36,792 nucleotides of DNA. It comes from Stenocarpella maydis (Eukaryota > Ascomycota > Sordariomycetes > Diaporthales > Diaporthaceae). Positions 12,000-23,597 of this stretch are shown here, piece after piece (the first letter of the stretch is position 1; each line of letters starts with the position of its first letter). The stretch is from contig NQMI01000213.1 of assembly GCA_002270565.1 (NCBI GenBank), positions 12,144 through 48,935 of the forward strand, in the 5' to 3' direction. The translations under genes and the position numbers were made by a program. The notes under the pieces are model-generated. The model saw nothing but the letters and a program-made list of their open reading frames with translations. It had not been told where the DNA came from and searched no databases.

Positions 12000-13173
12000 C
12001 ATGCCTGTCCTTCTCCGCCGCCATGCAGTGCTAGGCCCTCAGATGAGCCGGTCCGTACCCGCTCCAGCTCCAGCTTCACAATCGCCTCTCTCTATACGCT
12101 AGCTCTGCCATCGACATGGACCACACATCACGGCTCTAATTTTATATGCCCTCCCGGATCGTCCATTGACAGGCCGGGCCTTGTCGCCCTAGGCGCTGAA
12201 CTCTGTCGACTTATTGCCATCCCACACCCCCATCCCACACCTCGCGCGCATTTCTTGATGCATTTTCTCTCTCCCTCCGCATGCTGCTTCCTGCACTTTC
12301 TGCAACCAAGTGCATCCCAAGACCTCTGCTCGACTGCCTTGGATGGCACCAGTCATCCTCGTCGCCCAGAGAGAGCAGAATAATACCACTGTTGCGAGAG
12401 AACACAAGCGCCCTGCCGCTCCAGATATCCCGGCTACACCCTGAATCCTGCCGCTTCCGCCCACGAGGCGGGTAACCTATTGCCACAGTCTGCTTGCCGC
12501 TCACGTACATACCGTCTGCGCCTAACGGACCTCCACCATCTAGGCCGTGCAACCTGACGCTTGACGTACCTGGCATAACCTCACAACTCCTCTCATACTT
12601 TGTCACTTCGTCCCCCCCCCCCTCTATCCCTCGTTCCTCTTCATCACCGACTCCGTCCCGTGGTCGGCACTGAGCTGCGGCGAGGGGAGAGCAAAAAAAG
12701 GAAGGAGGAAAAAAAAATTATTCATATCAACAAGAAAACAAAAAGGAAAAGGAAAAGTAAAGCGCACGCGCTGCCCACGCAACACAAGTATCCCCAGGCA
12801 CGGCAGCCGCCCTTTTCCTACCAAGGCCCTCACCGTATACAACACGCTGGGGGTGGGCTTTCGGCATATCTGAGACAACCAACGTGGAAGACGGACTTCG
12901 TCCGGGAACGGGCAGCTGGGTGTTCCATGTGATGATCCCAGGTCGAACTGTGTAGCCTCACCGCCCGACTCTAGTTCGTTGCGACGGTTTCTCGGAGGGG
13001 CTCTCACCCTACCGCTGGTATGTGAAACATGCTTTGTGCGCCCCGGTTTTCGTGACTTCTTCGAGAATCTCGGGTTGAGTGCAAACTTAACCCGAGGGTG
13101 GGACGTCTTTCCTGGTTGATGCAGCATCCCGACTAACACCGCGCTACACAAAGGCCGCGAAACGAAGCATATC
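12000..13173 (+). promoter_or_regulatory. Pyrimidine-rich upstream region and probable leader of the WD40 gene
   Basis: From about 12000 to 12660 the plus strand is CT-rich with homopolymer C (about 12610-12620), as is common in promoters and 5' leaders of filamentous fungi. It is followed by a purine/A-rich stretch (12690-12760). There is no coding signal. The start at 13174 has A at -3. No transcription start can be placed from sequence alone. Confidence 0.4.
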
Positions 13174-16100
13174 ATGTCCGGCATGGCCACTTCAGCCAGG
13201 CCGTCGAGGGGCCGCTCGACCTCGACTCCCCTGTCTTCGAGGGGTAAAGGGACGGAAATGGACGACTTCAAGATGTCGCCAACCGCCATACTCCGATATT
13301 TCGACCCTACTGCCGCCACTGCCTCCATGTTCCTCTATGCCCAGGGCAACTCGGTAGTCTGCTGCCACCATGACACCCTGACCATAGAGAGAAGGTTCTC
13401 CCGCCATGACGACGAGGTGCAGATTCTGGCCGTCGATAACCAGAGCGAGATGGGAGCCGGAAGGCTAGTGGTGAGTTACGATGCAGGGCAGACGGCCATA
13501 GTGTGGGACATAATGTCTGGTGAGGAAGTTGCGCGATTCGCCTCGTATGAGCACCTGACCGTTGCCGCCTGGATGAGGAACGGCAATGTTGCGTTCGGTA
13601 GGTGGAGAGCCCCTGAGCCATGTCCATCGTGGGCCTCTCGCCTTGTTAACGAAAAAGCAACAGGCAACACGCAAGGAAACATCATCCTCTTCGAGCCGAC
13701 GACATCAGAGCATATCTCGGCCCGGACCATTGATCAGATAGCAGTGACAGCGCTGGCACCGTCGGCCGACTGCAGAACCTTCGCCATAGGGTTGGTCCTC
13801 TGCCAAACACGTCTCTTTTCAAAAATCCATCCTGACTTCTGAATATAGGTACCAAAATGGCTCGCTGCTTATTGCGACGCTTCAGCCGAGATTTACAATT
13901 TTGCACAACTTGACCACGTCAAGAGCGCCATCTCCCATCATTTCACTGAGCTGGCATGCCTCTTCCTCGCGGCAAAAGTCGGATATGCTGGCTGTCCAGA
14001 CAAACGACGGCGATCTGAGGGTCTGGAGCGTATCCAAAGCTTACAACAGTGCGGACCCGGCCAAGGTGGTGCGCGTCCTGAAGAAGTCGGAGAATTCCCA
14101 GCCGGGTCCGAACTGGATGGGATGGTCCAAAAATGGAAGAATCATACAACACAGCGAATCGTAAGTAGAGCTAACGGCCTCGAAACCCACCCGTTGATGT
14201 GCTGACCGGAACGAACCCAAAGTGAAACCCTGTCTTGGGATGTGCGGACCAAGCATGTGACATTTGACAAGATCCCTACTCTGGAGCACACCAAGGGACT
14301 GGCGGTCTACGGCCCGGGAGCCAGCTTGTTCACGATCGCGGCCAACAACACCGTGCAGCAGTTTGACCTCAATGCTCCCGCGATAATGGTGGCTAACGTC
14401 CAGCACCCTGCTAATTTGCTCCCTCCATCCCCGCCCGTGTCGATTGAGGAGCAAGAGAAAGGGGCAAGCACAGCGTCCGACTCGGAGATGGGCTCTATTC
14501 AGATCAGTGCAGATATCTCCGAGAGCGACGAAGACCTCGCGCCACCAATGGCCAGGATCGCCCGGGCTGGAAATCACCAGCTGTCGTCAGACGAGGACCA
14601 CTATCGCACAGCAAGCCCAGCCTCGAGCCGAAGTGGCGTCTCCGATGTCTCCTCCACCAGCTCGAGGACTCCTGGAAGATACCAAGCGTCGGTACGCTCC
14701 CGCGGCATGACAGAAAACACTTACATCTCCGCTGGGTCATCCATGCGGTCTTCGACCTTCCCACAAGAGAAGCCCAAGCGCGAGAGCTCGTCATATTCCA
14801 CGAGCAGCCTGAGTTCTGTGTCCATGGGATCGTCGACAAGCCGGTCGCGGCACAGGCCGTCTCGTCTGCGCCACGAGATACCGAGAAGCCCCGACGACTC
14901 CAGGGTTGTGGATCTGTTCAAGTATACCAGGACACGCCTCAGCGATGTCCCGTACAAGAGGCCTCCGATGGTCGACAGCAGCCGCTTGACAAACGATGAT
15001 CTCCGACGGCAGATGCTGTGCACAATCTTCGGGTGGACCAAGGAGGCCGAGGATCTAGTCCGCGACGAGATGAGCCGTCACCCGCAGGGGACGCCCAGCA
15101 GAATCCTGCTCGCGAAATGGCTTGGTGACATTGACCCAGATGTCATGGCCGCGAACTCTGAGAACATGACCTCTTCGGACTGGATGCTTCTGGCCTTGAG
15201 CGGCATAGGTGGCACAGCAGCACAGCACAAGCTGGGTCTGGCGTATGTTCAGCGACTCCTCGAGAACGGCGATATTCATTCAGCCGTGACGATCATGATC
15301 GGGATGGGTGACCAGACAGATGCGATCGAGGTGTACATCTCGCACAAGAAGTTCCTCGAGGCGTTGATCCTCACCTGCCTTTTCTTCCCGTCGGTTTGGG
15401 AGCGGCAGGCGCAGATTGTGAAGAAGTGGGGAGAATGGGCGGTCCAGCATGGGCACCAGCAACTGGCCATCCGATGGTGAGTTTTCCGGATTGCGAACCT
15501 ACATGACATGACACTCGCTAACACGGAATGAACAGCTTTGCCTGCTCTGGCAAGGAGTCAGATGAGCCATGGACCTCTCCCTCAGCACAGCAGGTCACGT
15601 TCCAGAGCATCAACACAGCCGTGAACCCCAGCATCCCCGAGGTCCTCAGCCCTCCCTTATCGCCGCCTGGCCTGAACCTCGGGCCTCAACGAAGCATCAC
15701 CAAGACATCTGCACTGAAGCTTATCACATCTTTTGGCGACCAGAACTCGAAGTCCAAGTTCTTCGCGTCCAACGACGGCGGCCAGACGCCGATTGCAGCT
15801 GGCGTCACGCCTATCGCCGACTCGGCCATCTCGCCCAGCGCAGAAGAGATGGCGACCGCCTTCCTCAGGCCCTCCAACCGCAGCGCATTCAACACGCCGA
15901 CGACAGCGCGCTCGCAGACAAGCAACTTTGGTCGCGGGAGACTCCCTTCCATCGGAGAGATGCCAAGCGATGCCAACCTGCGCAACACCGCAAAGAAGTC
16001 CAGCGCCCAGCCTCCCGCCGGCGTCGATGCCCTCACCCCCCCGATCGACTCTCCTGGCCGACCTGGTAACCACGCCAAGAACCCCACGGATGATGGATAT

Positions 16101-18410
16101 GCTGCTGTGGGCATGTCGCTGGAGAGAGCAGCCACGGCCAGCCCCATGATGATGAAGAACTCCCACCGCAGGAAGGAGGCGCCGCCGCCATCCCCTTCGC
16201 CCGACTCCCTGGCGATGATCATGCAGAGTGGCCGCCGGAGCCGGAACGGACCCCGCGAGCGTATGCCCAACGGACTCGAGCTGCAGCTGCAATCCATGGA
16301 CAATGCCATGGGCAGTGACATCACCTCACCGGAACAGTCAGTCACTTCGTCGACTCGCTTCCACTGGCCAAGCAGGCGCCGTGCCCCACCTTCTGTCGCC
16401 AGCTCCACCACATCCGCCTCGGCTACTTCCAGCGTTGCTCGGGGCCACCGCACCCACCAAGGTGGCAAGAGCCTGGACGACTACATCAGCAGCCTCGAGG
16501 CAGCCAAGTCAAAGTCCCGAGGTGGCAGCCGAGAGGGGCGCAACAAGACCCGTGATAGCAGCGCAACGCGCAAGGGCGCCTCCCGCGAGCGTTCCGGAGA
16601 CCGAGGACGTACCGCTTCTCGCGGTTACACTCCCAGAGCCGGAAAGAGGTCTCCAACCTCCCCTGTCCCAATGTCACCAGAGGACTTGCTCAACTTGAGC
16701 ACCCCCAACCCCAACTCGGCCAGATACGACGATCGTGGCCGAGACCGTGAAGAGCCTACGACCGTCCGCAAGGCAAGCACTGTTCGGGCAAGCTCGCGGA
16801 GCCGTCCTCGTCGGGGTTCTAGCCGTGACAATATGCGACCCGCGCCTCTTGAGATCCCTCGCGGCCGCAGCAATGATCGACAAGGCTCAGGGGCCCGATC
16901 CCCCTCGTCGCCTCTTCCAATGTCGGCAGGCGTTCAGCACTACTATGGCTCTGAGGACGAGGAAGATTACAAGAGGGCTAGAGAGGACCAGGCCAAGTTC
17001 CGCAGCAAGCAAACGCTGCCACGAGGTGGCAGCAAGTCCCGCGAGCCTTCCCCTGGTTTTGCGATGGCGCGCGAGAGCTCCAAGCCCAGGGAATCGCAGG
17101 AGAGCAGGTCCCGTACCCCTCGTATCGAGTTCTCAGTGTCCGGCCGTGGCGACCTGAAAGCCATCAAGGACGAGCGCCAGCTCAAGAAGGAGGCCGCAGC
17201 CCGCGAGCTCGAGGAACGCCGCAAGTCGCTCGCCAAGCGCCCCCTGGCCCCTCCGATCCCCCACCCGGACGAGCTCTCGCCGTCGTTCCCCGGCATGAGC
17301 ATCCAGCGCGCGCCGACTGCCTTTGAGCTCCCCAGCACTACTTTTGTCCAGCCCAAGGAGTTGCCGCCTCGCAGCCGCACCGCGGAGCCCGAGAAGCGAA
17401 GCATGTACGCCCAGCAGCCAACTCGCCCTTTCATCGGCCTGCCGGCCACTCCCAAGGCTATGAGGCTGGTCATGGAGGGCCAGAAGGACATCAGCCCTGA
17501 CGAGCCTGTGCCGCCCATTCCCGTGACTTTCGCACAGGCCGAGTCGCCCAAGTCGCGACAGAACTCCCCTCGGAACCCGACCAGCTCGCCACAGGCTGCC
17601 GAGGGCCCGGCCCCGCTCACCTTGCTCCCTTCGACTGTCTACCAGCCGCCATCCCGACCAGGCATCCAGCGGTGCATGTCTGCGCCGCCTGAGGAGCCGG
17701 TCGCGCCCCAGGCCCTCCGCGGCGACGGAAGCTCGGGCCCCAGCAGGCTGGCCAGGGGCCAGTCGCTCAGGAAACTGAGCACCCCGGACGCACACTCATC
17801 GTCCAAGTACATCCGCACCATCGACGGGGTCATGGACGACAACCATATCGGCATGTCCAGCCACTCGCGGCGCACCTCAAACGCCGATCAGATCCCGCCA
17901 CCGCCGCCGCCGCCCCCTGTCTTGCGGGAGCTGCAACACCTGGCCACTCCGCCTCCGCCACCTCCCGCCCCGCTCCCCTTCGCGCACGGCGGCAAGCCGC
18001 CCGTTGTCTACGGCGGCCCGGCCCAGATCGAAATCGTCATGGACAACGACGAGCCGTCCCAGCCTGAACACGGCCAGGGCGTCCAACCCCTCTCCGAGAG
18101 CACCGTGCCCGTGATTGCTCCGCCTAATCCCCCTCGCGGCCATCACCGCGGACGCAGCAGCGTGGACAACAGCATCGCGGGGCGCATCTCTCGTGCAACG
18201 GAGAGGATGAGGAGCGGAAGTCGGAGCCGCAACAACTCGAGCGTCGTCAGCCGGACCAAGTCCCCGATCGAAAACGCTGGACCCGCGCCGTACGAGAGCA
18301 TCACCTTGCCAAAGGGCCCACCGGTCAGCTTCCACAACCGTGAGATTAAGTCGCCCATCGACGGCAGGACTATGAGGGAGGAGTTTGATCTCAGCCAGAA
18401 GATGATTTGA
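13174..18410 (+). CDS. WD40-repeat scaffold protein with helical middle and very long disordered tail
   Basis: Five exons: 13174-13597, 13664-13790, 13849-14160, 14223-15476, 15536-18410. The introns are 66, 58, 62 and 59 bp, and the joined frame encodes 1663 residues. Residues about 30-400 show WD-like units (TAIVWDIMSGEEVARF, DLRVWSVSKAY, ETLSWDVRT), consistent with a beta-propeller. Residues about 540-710 are helical and resemble the alpha-solenoid after the propeller in Sec31/Gemin5-like proteins (DIHSAVTIMIGMGDQTDAIE, then KKFLEALILTCLFFPSVWER). About 710-1663 is low-complexity, rich in S, R, P and G with many RS/SR and SP pairs, plus proline runs near 1490-1525. I know proteins of this layout in ascomycetes but not an established function; scaffold is inferred. 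The gene stands alone on its strand, with 1.9 kb to the next one. The first intron is a multiple of three with no stop. Confidence 0.85.
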
Positions 18411-20319
18411 GCCTCCGACAAACCACCACGCCAATCACCTTTTTTTTTTATTACCGCGCATTGCCTGCTTTTATTTCTCCACTTTTTCCCCCTTTATTCA
18501 TCTTTTTTTTCGTGTCGTTTTGCCCTTTTTGTCTTTGGCATTGCTCTCGACCAAGTCATCATCTTGTCCTTTTACGATCCGATCCTGCATGGCGGCTGGC
18601 GTCTTTTGAACATTTCACTTCTTCACGCATTTGATACCAAAACTTCTACACGTCTATGACGGAACCCGTTTTGAGCGAGTGTTCCCGAAGATGTTGGACA
18701 CCAGGAATCGGGGACAACCACCAGCTTTCTGTTTTTTGATGGGTCCACATGGGCTTTTGTCCCTCCCTGTTCCCTATCTGTCTTTCACCTGCGATATACC
18801 AAGCAACAAGAGCAACAATTTGTACATTTCTCATCAATCTCTACAAATACCTATTTCCATACCACATGGCATTTTCCTCAAAATTTACAAGTCTTGTTCG
18901 TCCCTTGACAATAAGCACCGTCGTCACAACATCATTATCTCTGCCCTCGACTGCGAGGTCTCTTTTTACGACGCGATGAACGGTGGCTGCGAAGCAGGGA
19001 AAGGCAGGAGGGGAGCTAGTAAGGGAAGAGATGGAACCGGGCTAACTCTGTTGCACCCGTTAATTTCCTTTCCGCCCTGTGCAAGAATGATTGATGACAC
19101 TGGTAGGGAAGGTGGGGCGGGCGTGGACCACGGGAAAAAAGACAACTGGACGAGACTGAGAGCGATGATGGCAACATTGAACATTACAGACGAAAAGGAA
19201 ACAAAAAAAAAACAGGCTACTGACTCGACTCAGCTCAGCTCAGGAGACTCGAAAACTGGCGGACTAAACAAAACAAAAACAAAGTCAGCACTCGAGTGTA
19301 ATATAATGCTGCCTCACGGCATTCTTGATTGGCTTGTTTCTATATCATACTGGCACGACGTATTTCTGAACTACTTTGATAGGGTCTTGTCCGGGGCAGA
19401 GAAGGAAAGAGGCAACAGAGGAGGATATAGGTATCTAGGTAGCGTTACCAAGCATCATGTAAAGTCTGTGTGACCAAAACAAATATACGCCGTTCTTTCT
19501 CATGCAGTAATTGATATCGGCAGAGGTGAATGGGCACGATACGAGAGGCGCCCATGGCTGGGTCGGTGACAAAAGTTGGTCTTACTGGCACTCGAACAGG
19601 GGCCTCCCGATGTTCAGTACGGGTGATTGAAGAACAAAAACAAAAAAGGAGTTGGAAACGCCATCTCTCCTCTCTACCCCAAACCCAAGACAATGTGATC
19701 CAGCACGCCGCGCAGCAGTGAAGACGCCCTTGCAGAGTGAAGCCTCCCTGAGGAATCGTCTTCGCAGCTTCGGGCCACACGCAGCATCGCTGGCTACCCA
19801 AGCGAGTGGGTGGCCGCTGCCACGCTCGCGCTGGGCATCGTCTTGGGGTTCTGATGGAAATGGAATAGTGGAGTGAGAATTTTGCGACCCTCCGTCCCGA
19901 TTGGGCCATTACAGCTGACAATCTGGCTGATCCTAGGGCTTATGACATGACACAACATCTTGCAGACCCTGGCCTGGACGGCAATTCTTGATGTCATTAT
20001 TGGCAGCTGCCAGAATACAGCACCCACTGTACATTTAATTAGAGTAAACGGCTCGCGGTCAAGGGACACCCCATGAAACCTACACTCGCACATCTCACCA
20101 CCTTCGCTCTTCCTGCACCCTACCCCCCCCAAATGAATCGTCATATCCTCGCTGCTCCTGTCTATCTGCCAGGGGTCGTCAGGATGGGCAATTGGCCCTG
20201 AACCACACAACCCCCCTCGAGAGAAAGACGCCGACGATCTTCAAAACAGACGCTGCAGTAAAGTCACCTGCCCGCCCCAGGAGCCCCGTTGCGCGCGCGC
20301 GCGCGGCGACCCAGTCACG
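18411..20319. other. 3' UTR of the WD40 gene and intergenic DNA
   Basis: Begins with T-rich sequence (18440-18530), normal for a fungal 3' UTR. A 280-codon open frame from about 18631 to 19473 has no ATG near its start and no domain, and runs through T-rich and A-rich tracts, so I treat it as chance. Near 20288-20305 a (CG)n run lies just before the Gpi15 start. Confidence 0.5.
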
Positions 20320-21234
20320 ATGCTCACCACCGCGCCGCACCTCCACGTCCGCCGACCGTCCCCTACGACCGCCGAGTTCACCGTCACCACCTGCCCGCCG
20401 CCCACACTGTCGCTGCGCATCCTGCTGGGCCTGGTCTTCATCCTCCGCGTCCTGCTCGGCCTCTCGGCCCTGCTGGTCCTGTACTCGACATGGACCCTCT
20501 CGCCTTACTACCACCACCACCACCAGCAACACCAACATCACAACCCGCACCGCCCCACAAGCATCATGACCGCCACGCCCACGGCTACGGCTTCGGGCAC
20601 GACGCCACTGCTGCATGGCTACAACCGCCAAAACCACGACCACAGCGATATCACCATCACCACCGCCGCCGCCTCAGCCGCCGCCCCAGCCGACCCCCGC
20701 GACAACAGCCCCGCGAACCCCGCCCCGACGACCCTCCACACGACCGAGTGGCTGCCGTACCTCGCGCGGGCGGCGCACCTCTCGGCCGCGGGGCGGGTGG
20801 CGCACCGCGTGGCAGAGTCACTCCCGCCCTGGGCGGCGGTGGCCCTGTGCGCGGCCCTCGCCTACGCGACGACGCTGCGCGTGCACACAACCGAGTCGCT
20901 ACTCGTACTACGGGGCCTCGGGGTGCAGACGAGCTCGGTCGGGGGCAGCTACCTCGCGGGCTGGCGGGCGGGCACGCGCTTCATACCCACCGAGAAGATC
21001 CGCGACGTGCTCATCAACGAGGCGTTCCGGGGCTTCGCGGTCCGCTACTACCTCGTCGTTGTCGTCGAGGGCGAGGAGGACGTCGTTGTCGTCTTCCCGC
21101 GTCTGCTGCCCGGCCGGAGGGTCGTCGAGGCCGTCTGGAGGGGCGTCAGGGGCTGCCTGTGGGAGCCCGACGGCGCCGTGCCCGTGAGAAGGAGGTGGGA
21201 TGACAAGGGGCAGTCTTGGAGGGCGGGGGACTGA
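20320..21234 (+). CDS. GPI15: PIG-H / Gpi15, subunit of the GPI-GlcNAc transferase
   Basis: Single exon, 304 residues. The PIG-H domain is at about 191-282: TESLLVLRGLGVQTSS, then FIPTEKIRDVLINEAFRGF, VRYYLVVVVEGE and VVFPRLLPGRR, followed by VWRGVRGCLW. Two hydrophobic segments precede it: about 32-57, and about 168-187 just before the domain, as in the family's membrane hairpin. In known systems this protein is part of the ER complex that adds GlcNAc to phosphatidylinositol, the first step of GPI-anchor synthesis. A low-complexity linker rich in H, T, A and P (about 63-140) makes it longer than minimal family members. The N terminus MLTTAPHLHVRRPSPTT is typical of fungal versions and supports the start. 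It converges on the Pus3 gene 174 bp downstream. Confidence 0.9.
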   Translation: MLTTAPHLHVRRPSPTTAEFTVTTCPPPTLSLRILLGLVFILRVLLGLSALLVLYSTWTLSPYYHHHHQQHQHHNPHRPTSIMTATPTATASGTTPLLHGYNRQNHDHSDITITTAAASAAAPADPRDNSPANPAPTTLHTTEWLPYLARAAHLSAAGRVAHRVAESLPPWAAVALCAALAYATTLRVHTTESLLVLRGLGVQTSSVGGSYLAGWRAGTRFIPTEKIRDVLINEAFRGFAVRYYLVVVVEGEEDVVVVFPRLLPGRRVVEAVWRGVRGCLWEPDGAVPVRRRWDDKGQSWRAGD

Positions 21235-21408
21235 CCATTGGATGGGACGACCAGATCCTGGTATTGCTTTCTTCACATGGGTCGGAGGAACAGTAATCAT
21301 GTGCTAGCAGAGTGGTATGGTAGATGCATTTATAGGTATCTGCGCTGGAATCTAGACCTGAGCATAACAAGACAAGATTTGCGCTGGCTTCACCTTCTAA
21401 CCCAATTA

Positions 21409-23368
21409 CTACTCATTGGCCTCGTCCTCTTCGGCGCCGTTCTTCATCTCCTTGATCGCGTCCCTCCAGTTGCCCACGGCCCTCATCTCCTCGGCGTCCT
21501 TGAACCCCTTGCGCTGCGCCCACCGGTCGTTCAGGTCATCCGGGCTCTGCAGCTTGTCCTTCTTCGGCAGGGGCACGTAGGCGCCCACGGACCGCGGCCC
21601 GCTGCCCCCCTCGTAGACCCTCGTGCCGGCCCTCGCGCCCGCCGCGGCCCTCGCGAGCGCGTCGCTCCCGGGCTCGGGCGCGCGGCCCACGCCCGTCTTG
21701 TGCGCGACCCAGTCCAGCAGCCGGTTGGACAGCAGCTCGTCCATCTTCTTGTCGTGCCAGTGCTCCCACAGGCCGCTGGCCAACCCCCATGGGCCGTATA
21801 GGTTCAGCGGGTTGTCGGCCCCGGCGTACACCCAGTCGGCGCTGTCGGCGGCGCCCTCGCCGCCCTCGCGCCCGAACACGCAGTCCCACAGCACCAGCGG
21901 CCTGTCGCCTGCAGCACGTAGTTGGGCCGCCGGGGGTGCAGCCCGGGTCAGGAGCTCCGCTCCAGCCCGGCTCTCGAGGCCTGGCCCACCAGGAACAGGA
22001 CCGCCACCATGCAGCGGATCTGGTGCCACAGGAAGGCCGACCGCCGCACGTGAAGTAGACCTTGGGGTGTGCCACGCCGCCGGGCCCGCCCCCCGCCGGC
22101 GGCGGCGTTGGGGTCGCGGAACTGTGGGCCGCTGAGGTAGGGCACCTCGGTGGTGACGCCGCCCACCTGGACAATGTCCGACTCGAAGATGCGCCGCACA
22201 AAGTTGGTGATCTGCTTCGACGGGTCGACCTTGCAGAAGTTGCGGAAGTCGTGTACGCCCTCGAACATCTTTGCCGCCTTGCGCATGGCCTCGATGTCGA
22301 GCCAGCCGTCCTTTGGCCTGCGGCGGGAGGACGAAGCTCCCTGGCCGTTGCTTTCCTTGGTGCTGCTGCTGCTGCTGCTGCTGGCGGTGGTGGTGTTGTT
22401 GAGCTCCTCGAGGAAGTTTGGCAGTGGTGCGAAGGCGGGCTGTGTGAAGAAGTAGCGGTACTGCCTCTCCCGGCAGCTGAACCGAGCCGAGAATCCCGGG
22501 GGAGGTTCGGGCACCACGCGTAGACCTTGATATCAGGAGGCAAGATGCGGTTCAGCACGCGGCAGTACTGTATCTCCTGGTCGACCGGCAGAGGCGTGTC
22601 GTCGTCCTCGGCATCCTGCTCTTTGTTTTCACCCGCCGCCTGCGCTTCTCTCTGCTCTTTGACCTCCTCATCAGCCGGCGTCCCACCCATATGGACGTCT
22701 CCAGCACTGGGTTCGCCCGCCGCCACGGCCTGGGGCGGCTTCCTGCTGGCACCCTTGACAGGCTTGTTGCTCCTCAACCTCAGCGCGACGACCTGGCCGA
22801 AGGCGCTCACGCCGCGGTCCGTCCTCCCACACTTGGAGTAGTCGCAGCAGGTCCAGTCGACCTCGTTGGGTCGCTCCGGGTCCGGGAAGATCAGGCACGA
22901 CTTCACAAGCGCCTTCCACAGCTCCTCCTCGATGGTGGACATGGCGCCCGTCGGCTGGTACTCGAAGCCATTGTAATTCTTGCCCAGGTAGGCCAGCTTG
23001 AGGGCCACAAAGCGCTGCGAGTATCTAGCCGGGTCGATGCCGCTGCCCTTCTTCCTCGCCTTCTTCCTGGCCGGCTCCCCGGACAACAGGGTCGCCTCTG
23101 GGTCATAATATTTTGCTGGGGCTGCGGGCAGCACGCCGCCGTTCTGAGACTTTATCTCATCCTCGAGCTGCTTGATGCGGCCCACGAGGTCGTCCTTGGT
23201 CCATTTGCTGTAGTCAGCCATTGGCGTGGTTCTGTACGACAAGAGCCTGGTGAGGCCTGGATTTGAGACTGGGCTCGTGCTGCGCACTGGGGTTTTAAGG
23301 ACAGGTGTGAAAATAATTCTGGCTTCATTCCATCGTGAGCCGTGAATGAGAGCCCTGAGCGACTTCAT
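21409..23368 (-). CDS. DEG1: tRNA pseudouridine(38/39) synthase Deg1/Pus3, reading frame broken by about seven indels
   Basis: The family isomerises uridine to pseudouridine at tRNA positions 38/39. From 23368 to about 22510 one frame is intact: the TruA-type fold, RFVALKLAYLGKNYNGFEYQ, and the catalytic aspartate in CGRTDRGVSAFGQ. After PDIKVYAWCP the product continues in other frames: GFSARFSCRERQYRYFF, FEGVHDFRNFCKVD and AFLWHQIRCMVAVLFLVGQ, then PLVLWDCVFG to the stop at 21409. Apparent one-base changes lie near 22510 (missing), 22085 (extra), 22050, 21978, 21950, 21930 and 21912 (missing), mostly in G/C runs. Conservation on both sides of every shift suggests sequencing or assembly error, or a very recent pseudogene. 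Two starts are possible: 23368, giving a basic leader of 49 residues that looks mitochondrial, or 23221 (MADYSKWTKDDL). Confidence 0.85.
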
Positions 23369-23597
23369 CCGTTTGTCGTCGACGACTCACTGAAATGACG
23401 CTTGCCTATGCGCGGGCCAGCGTTTGGGCGACATGTGAGGCGTGAAATTTAGAGTGTGAATCCTTATCGATAAGTGCCCATGGCGTAGCGGCTCCGAAAG
23501 AGGCATTATAATCGCCCCCCTCAGCCTCAGAAGCCCCCCCCCTATCTCTCATACAAAGGGGAAGGGTTTTGTAATCCCCTGTGCAGTAACCGAATCT
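23369..23597. promoter_or_regulatory. Shared divergent spacer of Pus3 and the Rho-like GTPase
   Basis: 229 bp between two divergent starts, so it must hold both promoters. It contains a perfect 12-bp palindrome, CTTATCGATAAG (23463-23474), which is two overlapping inverted GATAA cores. Runs of C occur at about 23514-23521 and 23537-23543. Whether any factor binds here cannot be told from sequence. Confidence 0.5.

Noticed and set aside
15657..18434. Several 150-260 codon frames on both strands inside the last WD40 exon
   Set aside because: Shadows of a long GC-rich exon; the main frame alone joins correctly to the four upstream exons.
18631..19473. 280-codon plus-strand open frame after the WD40 gene
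   Set aside because: No ATG near its start, no domain, runs through T-rich 3' UTR-like and A-rich tracts, and has odd composition; best explained by chance.
20289..21203. 304-codon plus-strand frame overlapping GPI15
   Set aside because: It is the +1-type shadow of the GPI15 frame, His/Arg/Pro-rich; the PIG-H motifs are in the 20320 frame.
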